NCBI GenBank assembly: GCA_009917695.1
Contig: JAACJG010000010.1
Span: 62,001 to 126,000 of the forward strand
Source of the DNA: Candidatus Rifleibacterium amylolyticum
Lineage (GTDB): Bacteria > Muiribacteriota > Ozemobacteria > Ozemobacterales > Ozemobacteraceae
Reading direction: 5' to 3'
Length of the DNA stretch: 64,000 bases
The translations under genes were made by a program, and so were the position numbers. How positions within the stretch are numbered: the stretch's first letter is position 1; every line of letters begins with the position of its first letter. Under the pieces are notes generated by a model, which was given only the letters and a program-made list of their open reading frames with translations, searched no databases and was not told the origin of the DNA. Of this stretch, positions 16,677-24,551 are shown piece by piece.

Positions 16677-16685
16677 TGTTATAAT
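16677..16685 (+). promoter_or_regulatory. Extended -10 promoter of the 16727 signalling operon
   Basis: TGTTATAAT is a perfect extended -10 (TGN followed by TATAAT). No good -35 was found, as is usual for this promoter class. Transcription would begin near 16692, which rules out the track's TTG start at 16685 and supports the ATG at 16727. Confidence 0.55.
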
Positions 16686-16726
16686 TGGCCAGTCTTTTTG
16701 CAAATTCTTTCTCAGTCGGGAACTCG

Positions 16727-17680
16727 ATGCGCAAAAATTTATTATTGCCAATATTTGCTTTGCTGCTGCTTATACAGCTGATTGCCAGCCCGGTGGCCGC
16801 TGCCACCAGGGTGTTTCTCTGCTCGCGCCTTGAATTCACCCCGGCCCTGCTCGATATGTTGCGGCGTTCATTTTCCAGAAAACTCGGCATAAACGACACA
16901 ATAATTCTTCAGCCGCTCGATCGCAGCAGCAATGTTGACCTCGATGCTTCCGGCAGCCTTGTTCTCATCGAACACGGCATGGATACCTCGTTTTTGCCAG
17001 AAGGCTACAGCCGGGCCAACAATCATATTGATCTTGTCTGGGCTCTGGTCGCAAGTATGCGTATTCCAGGACTGCCGATAACTCAGCCGGTAGATGGTGA
17101 ACGATTTGCCGCTCTCCTGCGCGATCTCAAGCAACAATCACCTGAACGTTATCCATGGTTTGAGTCGTTAAACTCCAGGGTTACTCTGAGAAATTTCGAC
17201 GTTCTTTTTAGTGCTTCAGCCAGGCCTGACAACAATGCGGCGCCGGCAGTTGCCAGCGCCGCTGAACAAGCATTCTGGCAGCAGTCGGATGCAATCATAT
17301 ATCTGTATCGTGCTATTGAAGAACACCTGTTGAATCCTTTTTCGATCGAGGCCGATCTTGGCCTGGCAATGAATGTTTTTGAGGCTGACGATGCGATGTT
17401 TGTTTCGCAGTGGATTCCCGCTGAATTTCTCGATGATGAACGTCTGTGTCGTGAGAATCTCGGTAAAGTCAGGTTGTTGCCATTTCCGGTGTTTTCCAAT
17501 CAGAAGTATCTGCGCATAAGACTCTGCCTGTACAGTCAACCGACCCAGAATCTGAATACAGCTGAAGAAGTGCACGAACCTGATGATCGTTTTATCGATC
17601 TCGATTATGTCGCTGACATGGAATGGATTGAAAAGAAGTCGGCAGACAGGTATGATGCCCTCATTATAGGTGGGTTCTGA
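16727..17680 (+). CDS. Exported protein, possibly solute-binding-like, upstream of a histidine kinase
   Basis: The protein has 317 residues from ATG 16727. The start opens a clear signal peptide (MRKNLLLPIFALLLLIQLIA, ending in AAA). The body has features reminiscent of periplasmic ligand-binding proteins: short beta-strand/helix units, a central region NPFSIEADLGLAMNVFEADDAMFVSQ and a Tyr/Trp-rich middle. No family motif is conclusive. Its TGA overlaps the ATG of the histidine kinase (TGATG), so the two are made together. I infer a periplasmic accessory protein that may present a ligand to the kinase. It could also be unrelated to solute-binding proteins. Confidence 0.6.
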   Translation: MRKNLLLPIFALLLLIQLIASPVAAATRVFLCSRLEFTPALLDMLRRSFSRKLGINDTIILQPLDRSSNVDLDASGSLVLIEHGMDTSFLPEGYSRANNHIDLVWALVASMRIPGLPITQPVDGERFAALLRDLKQQSPERYPWFESLNSRVTLRNFDVLFSASARPDNNAAPAVASAAEQAFWQQSDAIIYLYRAIEEHLLNPFSIEADLGLAMNVFEADDAMFVSQWIPAEFLDDERLCRENLGKVRLLPFPVFSNQKYLRIRLCLYSQPTQNLNTAEEVHEPDDRFIDLDYVADMEWIEKKSADRYDALIIGGF

Positions 17681-19800
17681 TGTATATTTCTTTGCGTACA
17701 AAAGTTATTTCGCTGCTGTTCGTTCTTATCAGCAGTCTGGCATTTATATTCAATGAAAGCTCGACTGGTCTGATTCAGGAAAAGACGCGCGAAATTTTTC
17801 AGCAGCGTATCGAGTTGCTGCTTGCATCGATCAGATCATACTGGGATTCAGAAAAGAACATGCTTCTCAACAATGCCATTCTTTACGCTGAATCTGAAAA
17901 GATCATCAATTACTCAACCTACGGCCTCAACAACATGTTGCAGAGAGAAATGGAGCGTCTGATCGCCAAAACCGGTTTTTACGATCTTGAAATGACGCTG
18001 GTAAATGGCCAGATAGTGTCGAGCAACCAGTATGCCAGCCGTCGCGGTCTGCCGATAGATCTGCACGATACCCGCCAGAATCTTTCGTGGATAACCTTAC
18101 AATTTATCGATGATGAACTGTTTATAAGAGCCGAAGTTCCGGTTCACAAGCTTGGCGAGTTCATCGGTCGCCTGGCTCTTCGCCGAAAGCTCGATGATAT
18201 AAGGCTGAAACGTATGGCGCGAAATCTTCAGGCCGAGGTGTCACTGGCGGTCAAGGAAAAGTTGGTTGCCTCTTCACTGGTTGAAGGTGGGCGTCAGGCT
18301 ATGGCTAACGAGCATTTTCAGAACAATGACCGCAAGGAAGACATTTTCAATCTAAAGATCGGAAGCACGGTCTTTTCTATCGGTCGCGTCATTCTCGAAA
18401 AGACGGTGGAAAGCGACCCGGTGCTGCTTTATCTGGCGGTATCGCAGGACAAAATGTTGTCTCTGCTCGAAGAGGCGCGTTCGCAGAATTTCAGTCTGAC
18501 CATCTGGGTTCTTGTCGCAACCCTTATCTTTTCTATTATTTTCTCAGAGAAGGTTCTCATTTCAAGAATCAGGCAAATTCGTGATGGCGCCAACATTATT
18601 GCCGAGGGCGATCTGAGTTTTCAGATATCGTCAGTCAGCGGCGATGAACTGGGTAATCTGGCGCGTTCTTTCAATCGCATGGCCAGCAACCTCAAGCAGA
18701 ATCAGGATCGTCTACAACATTATATAGAACGCATCGAAACTCTGGCCAACTACATTCAGAACATTCTCGGCAGCCTGCGCACGAGCGTCATCACCTGGAG
18801 CATGTCAGGTTATATAGAAACCGCCAATAACGCGGCAATAGAAGAATTCAGCGATATCTTCAGCGCGCTTGAAGGTCTTTCACTGCACAGTTTTGTTAAA
18901 AAATTCAAAAAGCAGTCGCGGCGCGAGTTTTTTAAGGCATTGCGACACCTCGGCGATTCTGGAGACTGGCAGTTCGATATCGAATTTGAACAGGGCGAGC
19001 ATGCCGGAACCAAGGTTCTGCAGGGCAATTTCTCGCGTCTGCTCGATAACGATAAAAAACCCTATGGCTTCATTTTAACGCTTAACAATATTACCCAGCG
19101 CAAGATCATCGAGCAGCAGTTGTATCATGCTGACAAACTCAGCTCTCTAGGTCAGCTCGCCGCCAGCGTGGCGCATGAAATCAAGAATCCGCTCGCTTCG
19201 ATAAAGACGCTCGGCCAGCTTTTGCAGGAAGAGACCGAAGACGACGACAGCAGGCGTGAATATATAGACGTTATCGTCAGTGAAGTTAACCGTCTCAATG
19301 GTGTTGTCGAGCAATTGTTGCGCTATGCCCGCCCAGAGGGGTCGAGTTTCTGCGAAGTTGTCTTTGAAGAAGTCATCAGGCCAGTGCTTGCACTTGTTCA
19401 CCATGAATCAGACCGCCATCAAGTCGAGCTCAAGCCTGAATACCGCGGGGATCTCAAGGTATATGTTGACCCCGAAAAGATCAAACAGGTATTCTTGAAT
19501 CTGATTTTCAATGCTATTCAGTCAATGGAGAAGGGTGGTAAGATTTTTATCAGGGCTTTCAGAGAGCCCGACAGTCCGTGGACAGTGTTCGAGATAGAAG
19601 ACACCGGTTGCGGTATGTCAGCAGAGGTGACGAGACGAATCTTTGAGCCTTTTTATACCACCCGCCAGCGTGGCACCGGCCTTGGACTGGCAATAGTAAA
19701 GAAGATCATTGATCTGCATGGCGGAAAAATAGAAGTCAGCAGCGAAGCTGGCAAAGGTACTAAGTTCAAGTTCTACTTGCCGGGCCGGCAGGAAAGATGA
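17680..19800 (+). CDS. Membrane histidine kinase with HAMP and PAS domains
   Basis: The 706-residue protein has one membrane helix near the N-terminus (about 8-25), a 240-residue periplasmic sensor, and a second helix near 270-290 (IWVLVATLIFSIIFSEKVLI). HAMP (about 290-345), PAS (about 360-470), a HisKA dimerisation domain and an ATPase domain follow. The H-box is SVAHEIKNPLAS, the N-box NLIFNAIQSMEKGG, with EDTGCGMS and GTGLGLAIVKKI completing the ATP site. HEIKNP is typical of NtrB/AtoS-type kinases that pair with sigma-54 activators, exactly what the next gene encodes 7 bases downstream. The periplasmic ligand is unknown; the exported protein upstream may be the co-sensor. Confidence 0.92.
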   Translation: MYISLRTKVISLLFVLISSLAFIFNESSTGLIQEKTREIFQQRIELLLASIRSYWDSEKNMLLNNAILYAESEKIINYSTYGLNNMLQREMERLIAKTGFYDLEMTLVNGQIVSSNQYASRRGLPIDLHDTRQNLSWITLQFIDDELFIRAEVPVHKLGEFIGRLALRRKLDDIRLKRMARNLQAEVSLAVKEKLVASSLVEGGRQAMANEHFQNNDRKEDIFNLKIGSTVFSIGRVILEKTVESDPVLLYLAVSQDKMLSLLEEARSQNFSLTIWVLVATLIFSIIFSEKVLISRIRQIRDGANIIAEGDLSFQISSVSGDELGNLARSFNRMASNLKQNQDRLQHYIERIETLANYIQNILGSLRTSVITWSMSGYIETANNAAIEEFSDIFSALEGLSLHSFVKKFKKQSRREFFKALRHLGDSGDWQFDIEFEQGEHAGTKVLQGNFSRLLDNDKKPYGFILTLNNITQRKIIEQQLYHADKLSSLGQLAASVAHEIKNPLASIKTLGQLLQEETEDDDSRREYIDVIVSEVNRLNGVVEQLLRYARPEGSSFCEVVFEEVIRPVLALVHHESDRHQVELKPEYRGDLKVYVDPEKIKQVFLNLIFNAIQSMEKGGKIFIRAFREPDSPWTVFEIEDTGCGMSAEVTRRIFEPFYTTRQRGTGLGLAIVKKIIDLHGGKIEVSSEAGKGTKFKFYLPGRQER

Positions 19801-19807
19801 GGTATAG

Positions 19808-21202
19808 ATGTTGTTCAAATCACATAATATTCTGATCGTAGATGACGAAAAATCTATTCTGTTCAGCCTTAAGGCGGCTCTCAGCAAGGAAGGTTATCAG
19901 GTTAAGTCGGCTGAAAATCCGGCGGAGGCTCTCAAGCTGCTCGAACCGGGTGCTTTTCAGGTAATCATTTCCGATTACAATATGCCGGGAATGAGTGGTA
20001 TGGACTTTTTGAAGCAGGTCAAACAGATTGATTCAGAAGCTGTATTCATTCTGATGACAGCTTACGGTTCAGAGAAGCTGGCGATTGAAGCGATGAAGGA
20101 AGGTGCCTACGACTATTTTTCGAAGCCTTTCGACATCGAAGAAATGCGCGTAATCGTAGCCAAAGCGTGCGAGCGCTTCAGCCTGGCCTATGAAAAGAAG
20201 AGCCTTGAAGAGCGTTTTCTGGTCGAGCCCCCCGCCGATCGCATCATTGGCGAATCGCAGCCAACCCGGCTGGTTAAGGAAAAAATCGAGCAGGTCGCAA
20301 CCAGCGATATTACTGTGCTTATACAGGGTGAATCAGGCACCGGCAAGGAACTGGTCGCCGAAGCCATTCAACGCAAAAGCCACCGCGCGAGCGGGCCGTT
20401 TGTAACTCTCAACTGTGCGGCATTGCCGGAAAATCTCATCGAAAGCGAGCTTTTCGGTTACGAGAAAGGCGCTTTTACCGGCGCAGTTGCCCGTAAACGT
20501 GGCAAATTCGAAGTCGCGCATGGCGGCACGATATTTCTCGACGAAATAGGTGACATGGCGCTCAACACCCAGGCCAAAGTGCTGCGCGTTCTACAGGAAC
20601 GTGAAGTCGAACGTCTCGGCGGCAACAAGCCGATCAAGGTCGATGTGCGCATAATCGCAGCCACGCACAAGGATCTCAAGGATCTCATCGAGAAAAAGCA
20701 GTTCAGAGAAGATCTTTTTTATCGCATCAATGTAGTAAACATACAGCTGGCGCCGCTGCGCGAGCGCACTGAAGATATTCCGCCGCTGGTCGAGCACTTC
20801 GTTAAAATCGCCGGCGAAAAGTCTGGCCGTGAACTCAAAGGCGTTACCCCCAAAGCGATGACGGCACTCAAGAATTTTAAATGGCCGGGCAACGTCAGGC
20901 AGCTTCAGAACATCATCGAGGGAGCCTCGGTTTTTACCCGTGGCAACATGATCGATATCGACAATCTGCCCGAAGAAATCAAACTCGGCTTTGCGCCCGA
21001 GAGCTCGAGCGGCATGTTCGACTGGATTGCCGAACAGATCGATCAGGGCCGTACGCTCGATGAGATGGTGGCGCAGATCGAAAAAGAGATGATCAGTCGC
21101 ACTCTTCGTCTTGCCGAAGGCAACCAGTCGAAAGCTGCCCAGATGCTTGGCATCAAACGCGGTACTCTGCAATACAAGCTGAAAACCTACGACCTCGCCT
21201 GA
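19808..21202 (+). CDS. NtrC-family sigma-54 response regulator
   Basis: The 464-residue protein has a receiver domain (about 7-125; VDDEK acidic pocket, SDYNMPGMSG with the phosphoacceptor Asp), an AAA+ domain (about 150-385) and a Fis-type helix-turn-helix (about 420-462, NQSKAAQMLGIKRGTLQYKL). Walker A is GESGTGKE, the sigma-54 contact loop is GAFTGA, and the Walker B region is GGTIFLDEIGDM. It should drive transcription from -24/-12 promoters after phosphorylation by the kinase encoded immediately before it. No TGGCAC-N5-TTGC site was noticed in this operon, so the targets probably lie elsewhere. Confidence 0.95.
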   Translation: MLFKSHNILIVDDEKSILFSLKAALSKEGYQVKSAENPAEALKLLEPGAFQVIISDYNMPGMSGMDFLKQVKQIDSEAVFILMTAYGSEKLAIEAMKEGAYDYFSKPFDIEEMRVIVAKACERFSLAYEKKSLEERFLVEPPADRIIGESQPTRLVKEKIEQVATSDITVLIQGESGTGKELVAEAIQRKSHRASGPFVTLNCAALPENLIESELFGYEKGAFTGAVARKRGKFEVAHGGTIFLDEIGDMALNTQAKVLRVLQEREVERLGGNKPIKVDVRIIAATHKDLKDLIEKKQFREDLFYRINVVNIQLAPLRERTEDIPPLVEHFVKIAGEKSGRELKGVTPKAMTALKNFKWPGNVRQLQNIIEGASVFTRGNMIDIDNLPEEIKLGFAPESSSGMFDWIAEQIDQGRTLDEMVAQIEKEMISRTLRLAEGNQSKAAQMLGIKRGTLQYKLKTYDLA

Positions 21203-21206
21203 CCAA

Positions 21207-21241
21207 AGAGATCTCGCACAAAGCCGCAGAGACACAAAGAT
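21207..21241 (+). repeat. Left imperfect terminal inverted repeat of GxxExxY cassette
   Basis: TCTCGCACAAAGCCGCAGAG then ACACAAAGATG lies directly before the GxxExxY gene. Its reverse complement matches the right end (21626-21660) in two blocks: TCTTTGTGTC and a shorter GTGCGAG. The repeat runs into the ATG, so the element's end includes the start codon. Confidence 0.65.
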
Positions 21242-21620
21242 GAACGAGAACGAGATCAGCAGGATAGTAGTAGATTGTGCTCTGAGAATACACAAAGAGC
21301 TTGGTCCGGGATTACTTGAGAGTGTGTATGAATTGCTGCTTGCACATGAGCTTGAGTCTTGTGGTTTAAAAATTGCCCGTCAGGTTCCAGTTAAAATTTC
21401 CTATAAAGGCATTTGTTTTGACGAAGGCTTTAGAATTGACATGCTGGTTGAAGATAAGGTTATTCTTGAACTCAAATCTGTAGAATCTACTTCAAAGGCC
21501 CATAAAAAGCAGGTCTTAACTTATCTCAAACTGACTGGTCTGAAGTTGGGGTTGTTGATAAATTTGGGGGAAGCTCTTATGAAGGATGGCATAACCAGAC
21601 TTATCAACGGCCAGCTTTAG
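21240..21620 (+). CDS. GxxExxY family protein
   Basis: The 126-residue protein has the name-giving motif in HKELGPGLLESVYE (Gly24, Glu27, Tyr30). A core follows that resembles a small PD-(D/E)xK nuclease: FRIDMLVEDKVILELKS and then KKQVLTYLKLTGLKLGLLIN. The family is widespread, sporadic in distribution, and of unproven function. No ribosome binding site precedes the ATG; instead the gene is closely bracketed by imperfect inverted repeats rich in CACAAAG and CTTTGTG. It lies between a complete signalling operon and a convergent lipoprotein gene, which suggests recent insertion of a one-gene cassette. The family call is very confident. Confidence 0.93.
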   Translation: MNENEISRIVVDCALRIHKELGPGLLESVYELLLAHELESCGLKIARQVPVKISYKGICFDEGFRIDMLVEDKVILELKSVESTSKAHKKQVLTYLKLTGLKLGLLINLGEALMKDGITRLINGQL

Positions 21621-21625
21621 TGACT

Positions 21626-21660
21626 TTTCTTTGTGTCCTGGTGTCTTAGTGCGAGGTTTT
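21626..21660 (+). repeat. Right imperfect terminal inverted repeat of GxxExxY cassette
   Basis: TTCTTTGTGTCCTGGTGTCT then TAGTGCGAGG follows the GxxExxY stop codon by a few bases and pairs imperfectly with 21207-21241. The two ends bracket about 450 bases. It also touches the 3' end of the convergent lipoprotein gene at 21662. Confidence 0.65.
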
Positions 21661-21661
21661 C

Positions 21662-24376
21662 TCAGGGGGCGATGGTGGTGCTGGCGATCGACTCGCCTGA
21701 ATAATAGATGATCCAGGTTTTGAAGGTGCCTGCCGAAGGGGTGGAATCGAAGGTAACTTCGAGGTCGCCCCAGTTGCCCTGATTGTATTCGACCAGGCTG
21801 CAGCCAAAACCTTTGATCGACATCGAGCGACTGGTTACCGGGTTTTCACCCATGGGTGTGCCGCGTAATCCTTCTATGCCCGAGACGCCGCCGCGCAGGT
21901 TGATACCAGAGAACTGATGCAGGGTTTTGTTATAATTGGGGAATCCATCTTTCAGCCCCAGATCATCGCAGTAAAGAGCCTTGCCGAAGTTATTGAAAAA
22001 ATCAGAGAAGCTGATGCCTGATGCAAACACGATATTGTTGTAGACATCCTGCAGACCGGTGTAGTGATTGATGGTGTCGATCGTTTCGAGTCTGGCAATA
22101 GCTGACTGGCCGCCATGGTGGTCGAAGAGATACTGAGTAAAAAGATACTGCATGCCGTAGTCGGCATAGCTGGGCTCATCAGGCCAGATGTTGAGCGAGA
22201 CTGTTTCGGGATACTGCAGATACTGCGAAACATAACTGACAACCCGCTGATCTTTCTGAGTAAAGCCGTAACCGGCTTCCTGGCGGGCGAAAATCCCGAT
22301 ACCGGCGTTCTGCCAGCTGGTGCCATCAGGTTCTTTCTGGTTGAAATACATCATGCCTGCCAGTGTTTGCGCAAGAGAACCGTAAAAGTTGTTGCGTTCG
22401 TTTTTATACGAAGTCGGGTTGACATAGATTATCTCGGTGCCGGCCGTGGTAGAAGCGGTCAGATCTTTGTCGCGCGGATCGAAGTAGCAGACCAGCAGTT
22501 CGCCCTGCACTGAGCTTGCCTGGTCGAGAGTATTTGAAACCAGTATGGCAATACGGGGTTGATCGTCAATATTGCCTTCAGCTGGCTTATAGGCTGGTTG
22601 GCCGTTCCAGCAGGCGCTGGCTACTTTGGGATAAATGAGGTCAAATTCAGCCGCAATCGCAGCGGCATCGGTTGGTGTCAGGGCGGTTGTAGTCGATTCA
22701 AAATATACCAGGGCTTTGCTGCTCGAAGCGACGAGGGTTGCCGTAGCGAGAATGTCGTTATCGACATTCCAGGGGTCAGCGCTGGTGAAATCGCGCAGAT
22801 AAATGTTTATGGTATCAGAAGCCGGTTCGGTGAGAGCGGCGCGCAGGCTGGCAGATGGTTTTGTCGGTGTTCCTGTCAGAACAGAACTGCTCAGAAGCAG
22901 CGGGTGGCGGGCTGGTGGTATCATGGCGCGCAGGTTTCCCGGCAGAACGGGCACCAGATCAAAATTACCGCCGAGATAGCCGGTAAAGCTGTAATAGTAG
23001 GTGCCGTCGAGAACCTGGGTTTCGCCGCCATGCAGAACGCTCAGAAAAGCAATGCGATCGGTGGGGGCCAAAGAGGCAATGCGCAGGGTGCCGCCGCCCG
23101 CTACCTGTGCAAAATCATAAATTCCGTAGTCCGACAGATTGACATTGGCGGTGTTGTAGGCGGTAAAGCTCAGCGCGTTGCTGGTAGCGTCGTTAACCTT
23201 AACTCTGACGTCGATGGTGGCGCCGGCGGCCAGCACGGTATTGTCGGGCACCTTGATGATGATTTTGCTCTCGCCGAACGAATCGTTGGCGGTCACTGCT
23301 ATCTCGTAGGTGCCGAACATGACTTTGACATCGTTGCGGTTGTCGCCGAAGTTGTAGCCGTAGAGCGTCAGTGGCACGCCCGGAATAGCACGCTTTGGCG
23401 AAATGTGCACCAGAATCGGCTTGATCGTAATTATCTGGCTCGATATGCCGTCAAGCTGGTATTCGTTGCTTTCGATACGTATCGACAGCAGGCCGGTGCG
23501 GGCGTTGACCGGCAGTTGCACCTGTAGCGTTTTTTCGTCGATCACCGCAGTTACCATACAGTCGGTATCTTTGAGTTTGACGCGGTTGAAGCGGTCGATC
23601 GGGTTGAAGTTGCGCCCGTAAACCGTGATCAGCTGGCCGCCCTGTGCGACAATTGGTTCTGCCCGCAGAATGACGGGTTTGCCGATGAATAGAAGCGGCT
23701 GTGTCTCTTTTGATGTTTCGCCGTTGATGATAACGCGCACCGGGCCGGTTTCAACCTCTGCCGGTGCCTGCACGACGATGCGGTCGTCACGCTGTGAGTT
23801 CCAGTCGATGACCGTTGCTTCTTTGCCGTTGAAGGTGACTTTGCCCATGGTGCTGCCGCAGCCCTGGCAGTAAACGGTTACGATATCGCCGTCGGTTCCG
23901 TAGGTTGGCACCAGTGCCATTACTGAGAAGTCAGGAGAGTGTTGGGCGCTTTGCGCTGGCAGTTTGAAGTTGATGTTTTCGGTAATGCGGCCACTGAGAA
24001 CTCTGACTTCATCTTTGACGCCGAGAGAGTAACCGCTGGCGCGGGCAATTACACGGTAGTCGCCGGCTGGAACCGGGCCGAGCAGATACAGCCCGTTTTC
24101 GTCTGCTACCGCCTGCTTCTCGAAAGTCTCGATTATCGCGCCTTTTATCGGATTGCCGCTGGCTTCAGTTGTGATTGTTCCTTGAATTTTGCCGGCTTCG
24201 AGATCGTCGAACGTCTGGGTCGGCCCGCTGCTGAGGGTTTTGCTCTTGGAAATGCCGGAGCAGCCACAGATAGAGAGCACTGCCAATAAGACAGTCATGG
24301 CAAAGATGAATTTACAGCGGTGACGAAAGGTTCGCAAAAAAAACAGACTGTTCAGGAACACAGACTTGTTATGCAT
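21662..24376 (-). CDS. IPT/TIG lipoprotein with degenerate M30-like peptidase region
   Basis: The protein has 904 residues from ATG 24376; the track's TTG lies 13 codons upstream. A hydrophobic stretch ends in the lipobox-like SICGC, so it is probably an exported lipoprotein. A carboxypeptidase-regulatory-like beta domain (about 40-115, GNPIKGAIIETFEKQAVADENGLY) is followed by three IPT/TIG domains (about 150-420). The last third, from PRIAILVSNTLD on, follows the layout of hyicolysin-type (M30) metallopeptidases. Where those have HExxH and a later Glu, this protein reads SLAQTLAGMMYF and WQNAGIGIFARQEAGYG, so all predicted zinc ligands are gone. It is likely a binding protein rather than an enzyme. 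Confidence 0.75.
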   Translation of the reverse strand: MHNKSVFLNSLFFLRTFRHRCKFIFAMTVLLAVLSICGCSGISKSKTLSSGPTQTFDDLEAGKIQGTITTEASGNPIKGAIIETFEKQAVADENGLYLLGPVPAGDYRVIARASGYSLGVKDEVRVLSGRITENINFKLPAQSAQHSPDFSVMALVPTYGTDGDIVTVYCQGCGSTMGKVTFNGKEATVIDWNSQRDDRIVVQAPAEVETGPVRVIINGETSKETQPLLFIGKPVILRAEPIVAQGGQLITVYGRNFNPIDRFNRVKLKDTDCMVTAVIDEKTLQVQLPVNARTGLLSIRIESNEYQLDGISSQIITIKPILVHISPKRAIPGVPLTLYGYNFGDNRNDVKVMFGTYEIAVTANDSFGESKIIIKVPDNTVLAAGATIDVRVKVNDATSNALSFTAYNTANVNLSDYGIYDFAQVAGGGTLRIASLAPTDRIAFLSVLHGGETQVLDGTYYYSFTGYLGGNFDLVPVLPGNLRAMIPPARHPLLLSSSVLTGTPTKPSASLRAALTEPASDTINIYLRDFTSADPWNVDNDILATATLVASSSKALVYFESTTTALTPTDAAAIAAEFDLIYPKVASACWNGQPAYKPAEGNIDDQPRIAILVSNTLDQASSVQGELLVCYFDPRDKDLTASTTAGTEIIYVNPTSYKNERNNFYGSLAQTLAGMMYFNQKEPDGTSWQNAGIGIFARQEAGYGFTQKDQRVVSYVSQYLQYPETVSLNIWPDEPSYADYGMQYLFTQYLFDHHGGQSAIARLETIDTINHYTGLQDVYNNIVFASGISFSDFFNNFGKALYCDDLGLKDGFPNYNKTLHQFSGINLRGGVSGIEGLRGTPMGENPVTSRSMSIKGFGCSLVEYNQGNWGDLEVTFDSTPSAGTFKTWIIYYSGESIASTTIAP

Positions 24377-24551
24377 GTTTATATTTTTTTCTTCTTTTTT
24401 CAGTATCGATCGCAAAAAGATTGGGCAGAAACATGTGAAATTCTGCCAAATGCTTTTTTTCGTGTCAAGTTTATCAACTTATTTGCCGAAAGGAAAGGTG
24501 AGAAATACTGTAAGACCGTGCCCGGTTTGCAGAAAATAACAGGAGACAAAT

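Noticed and set aside
22559-23527. 322-residue plus-strand ORF
   Set aside because: It is antisense to the IPT/TIG lipoprotein and is rich in Arg/Gly/Ala/Val as expected for a shadow frame.
21662-24376. Active metallopeptidase in the IPT lipoprotein
   Set aside because: No HExxH or equivalent zinc motif is present where the family has it, so an active enzyme is unlikely.
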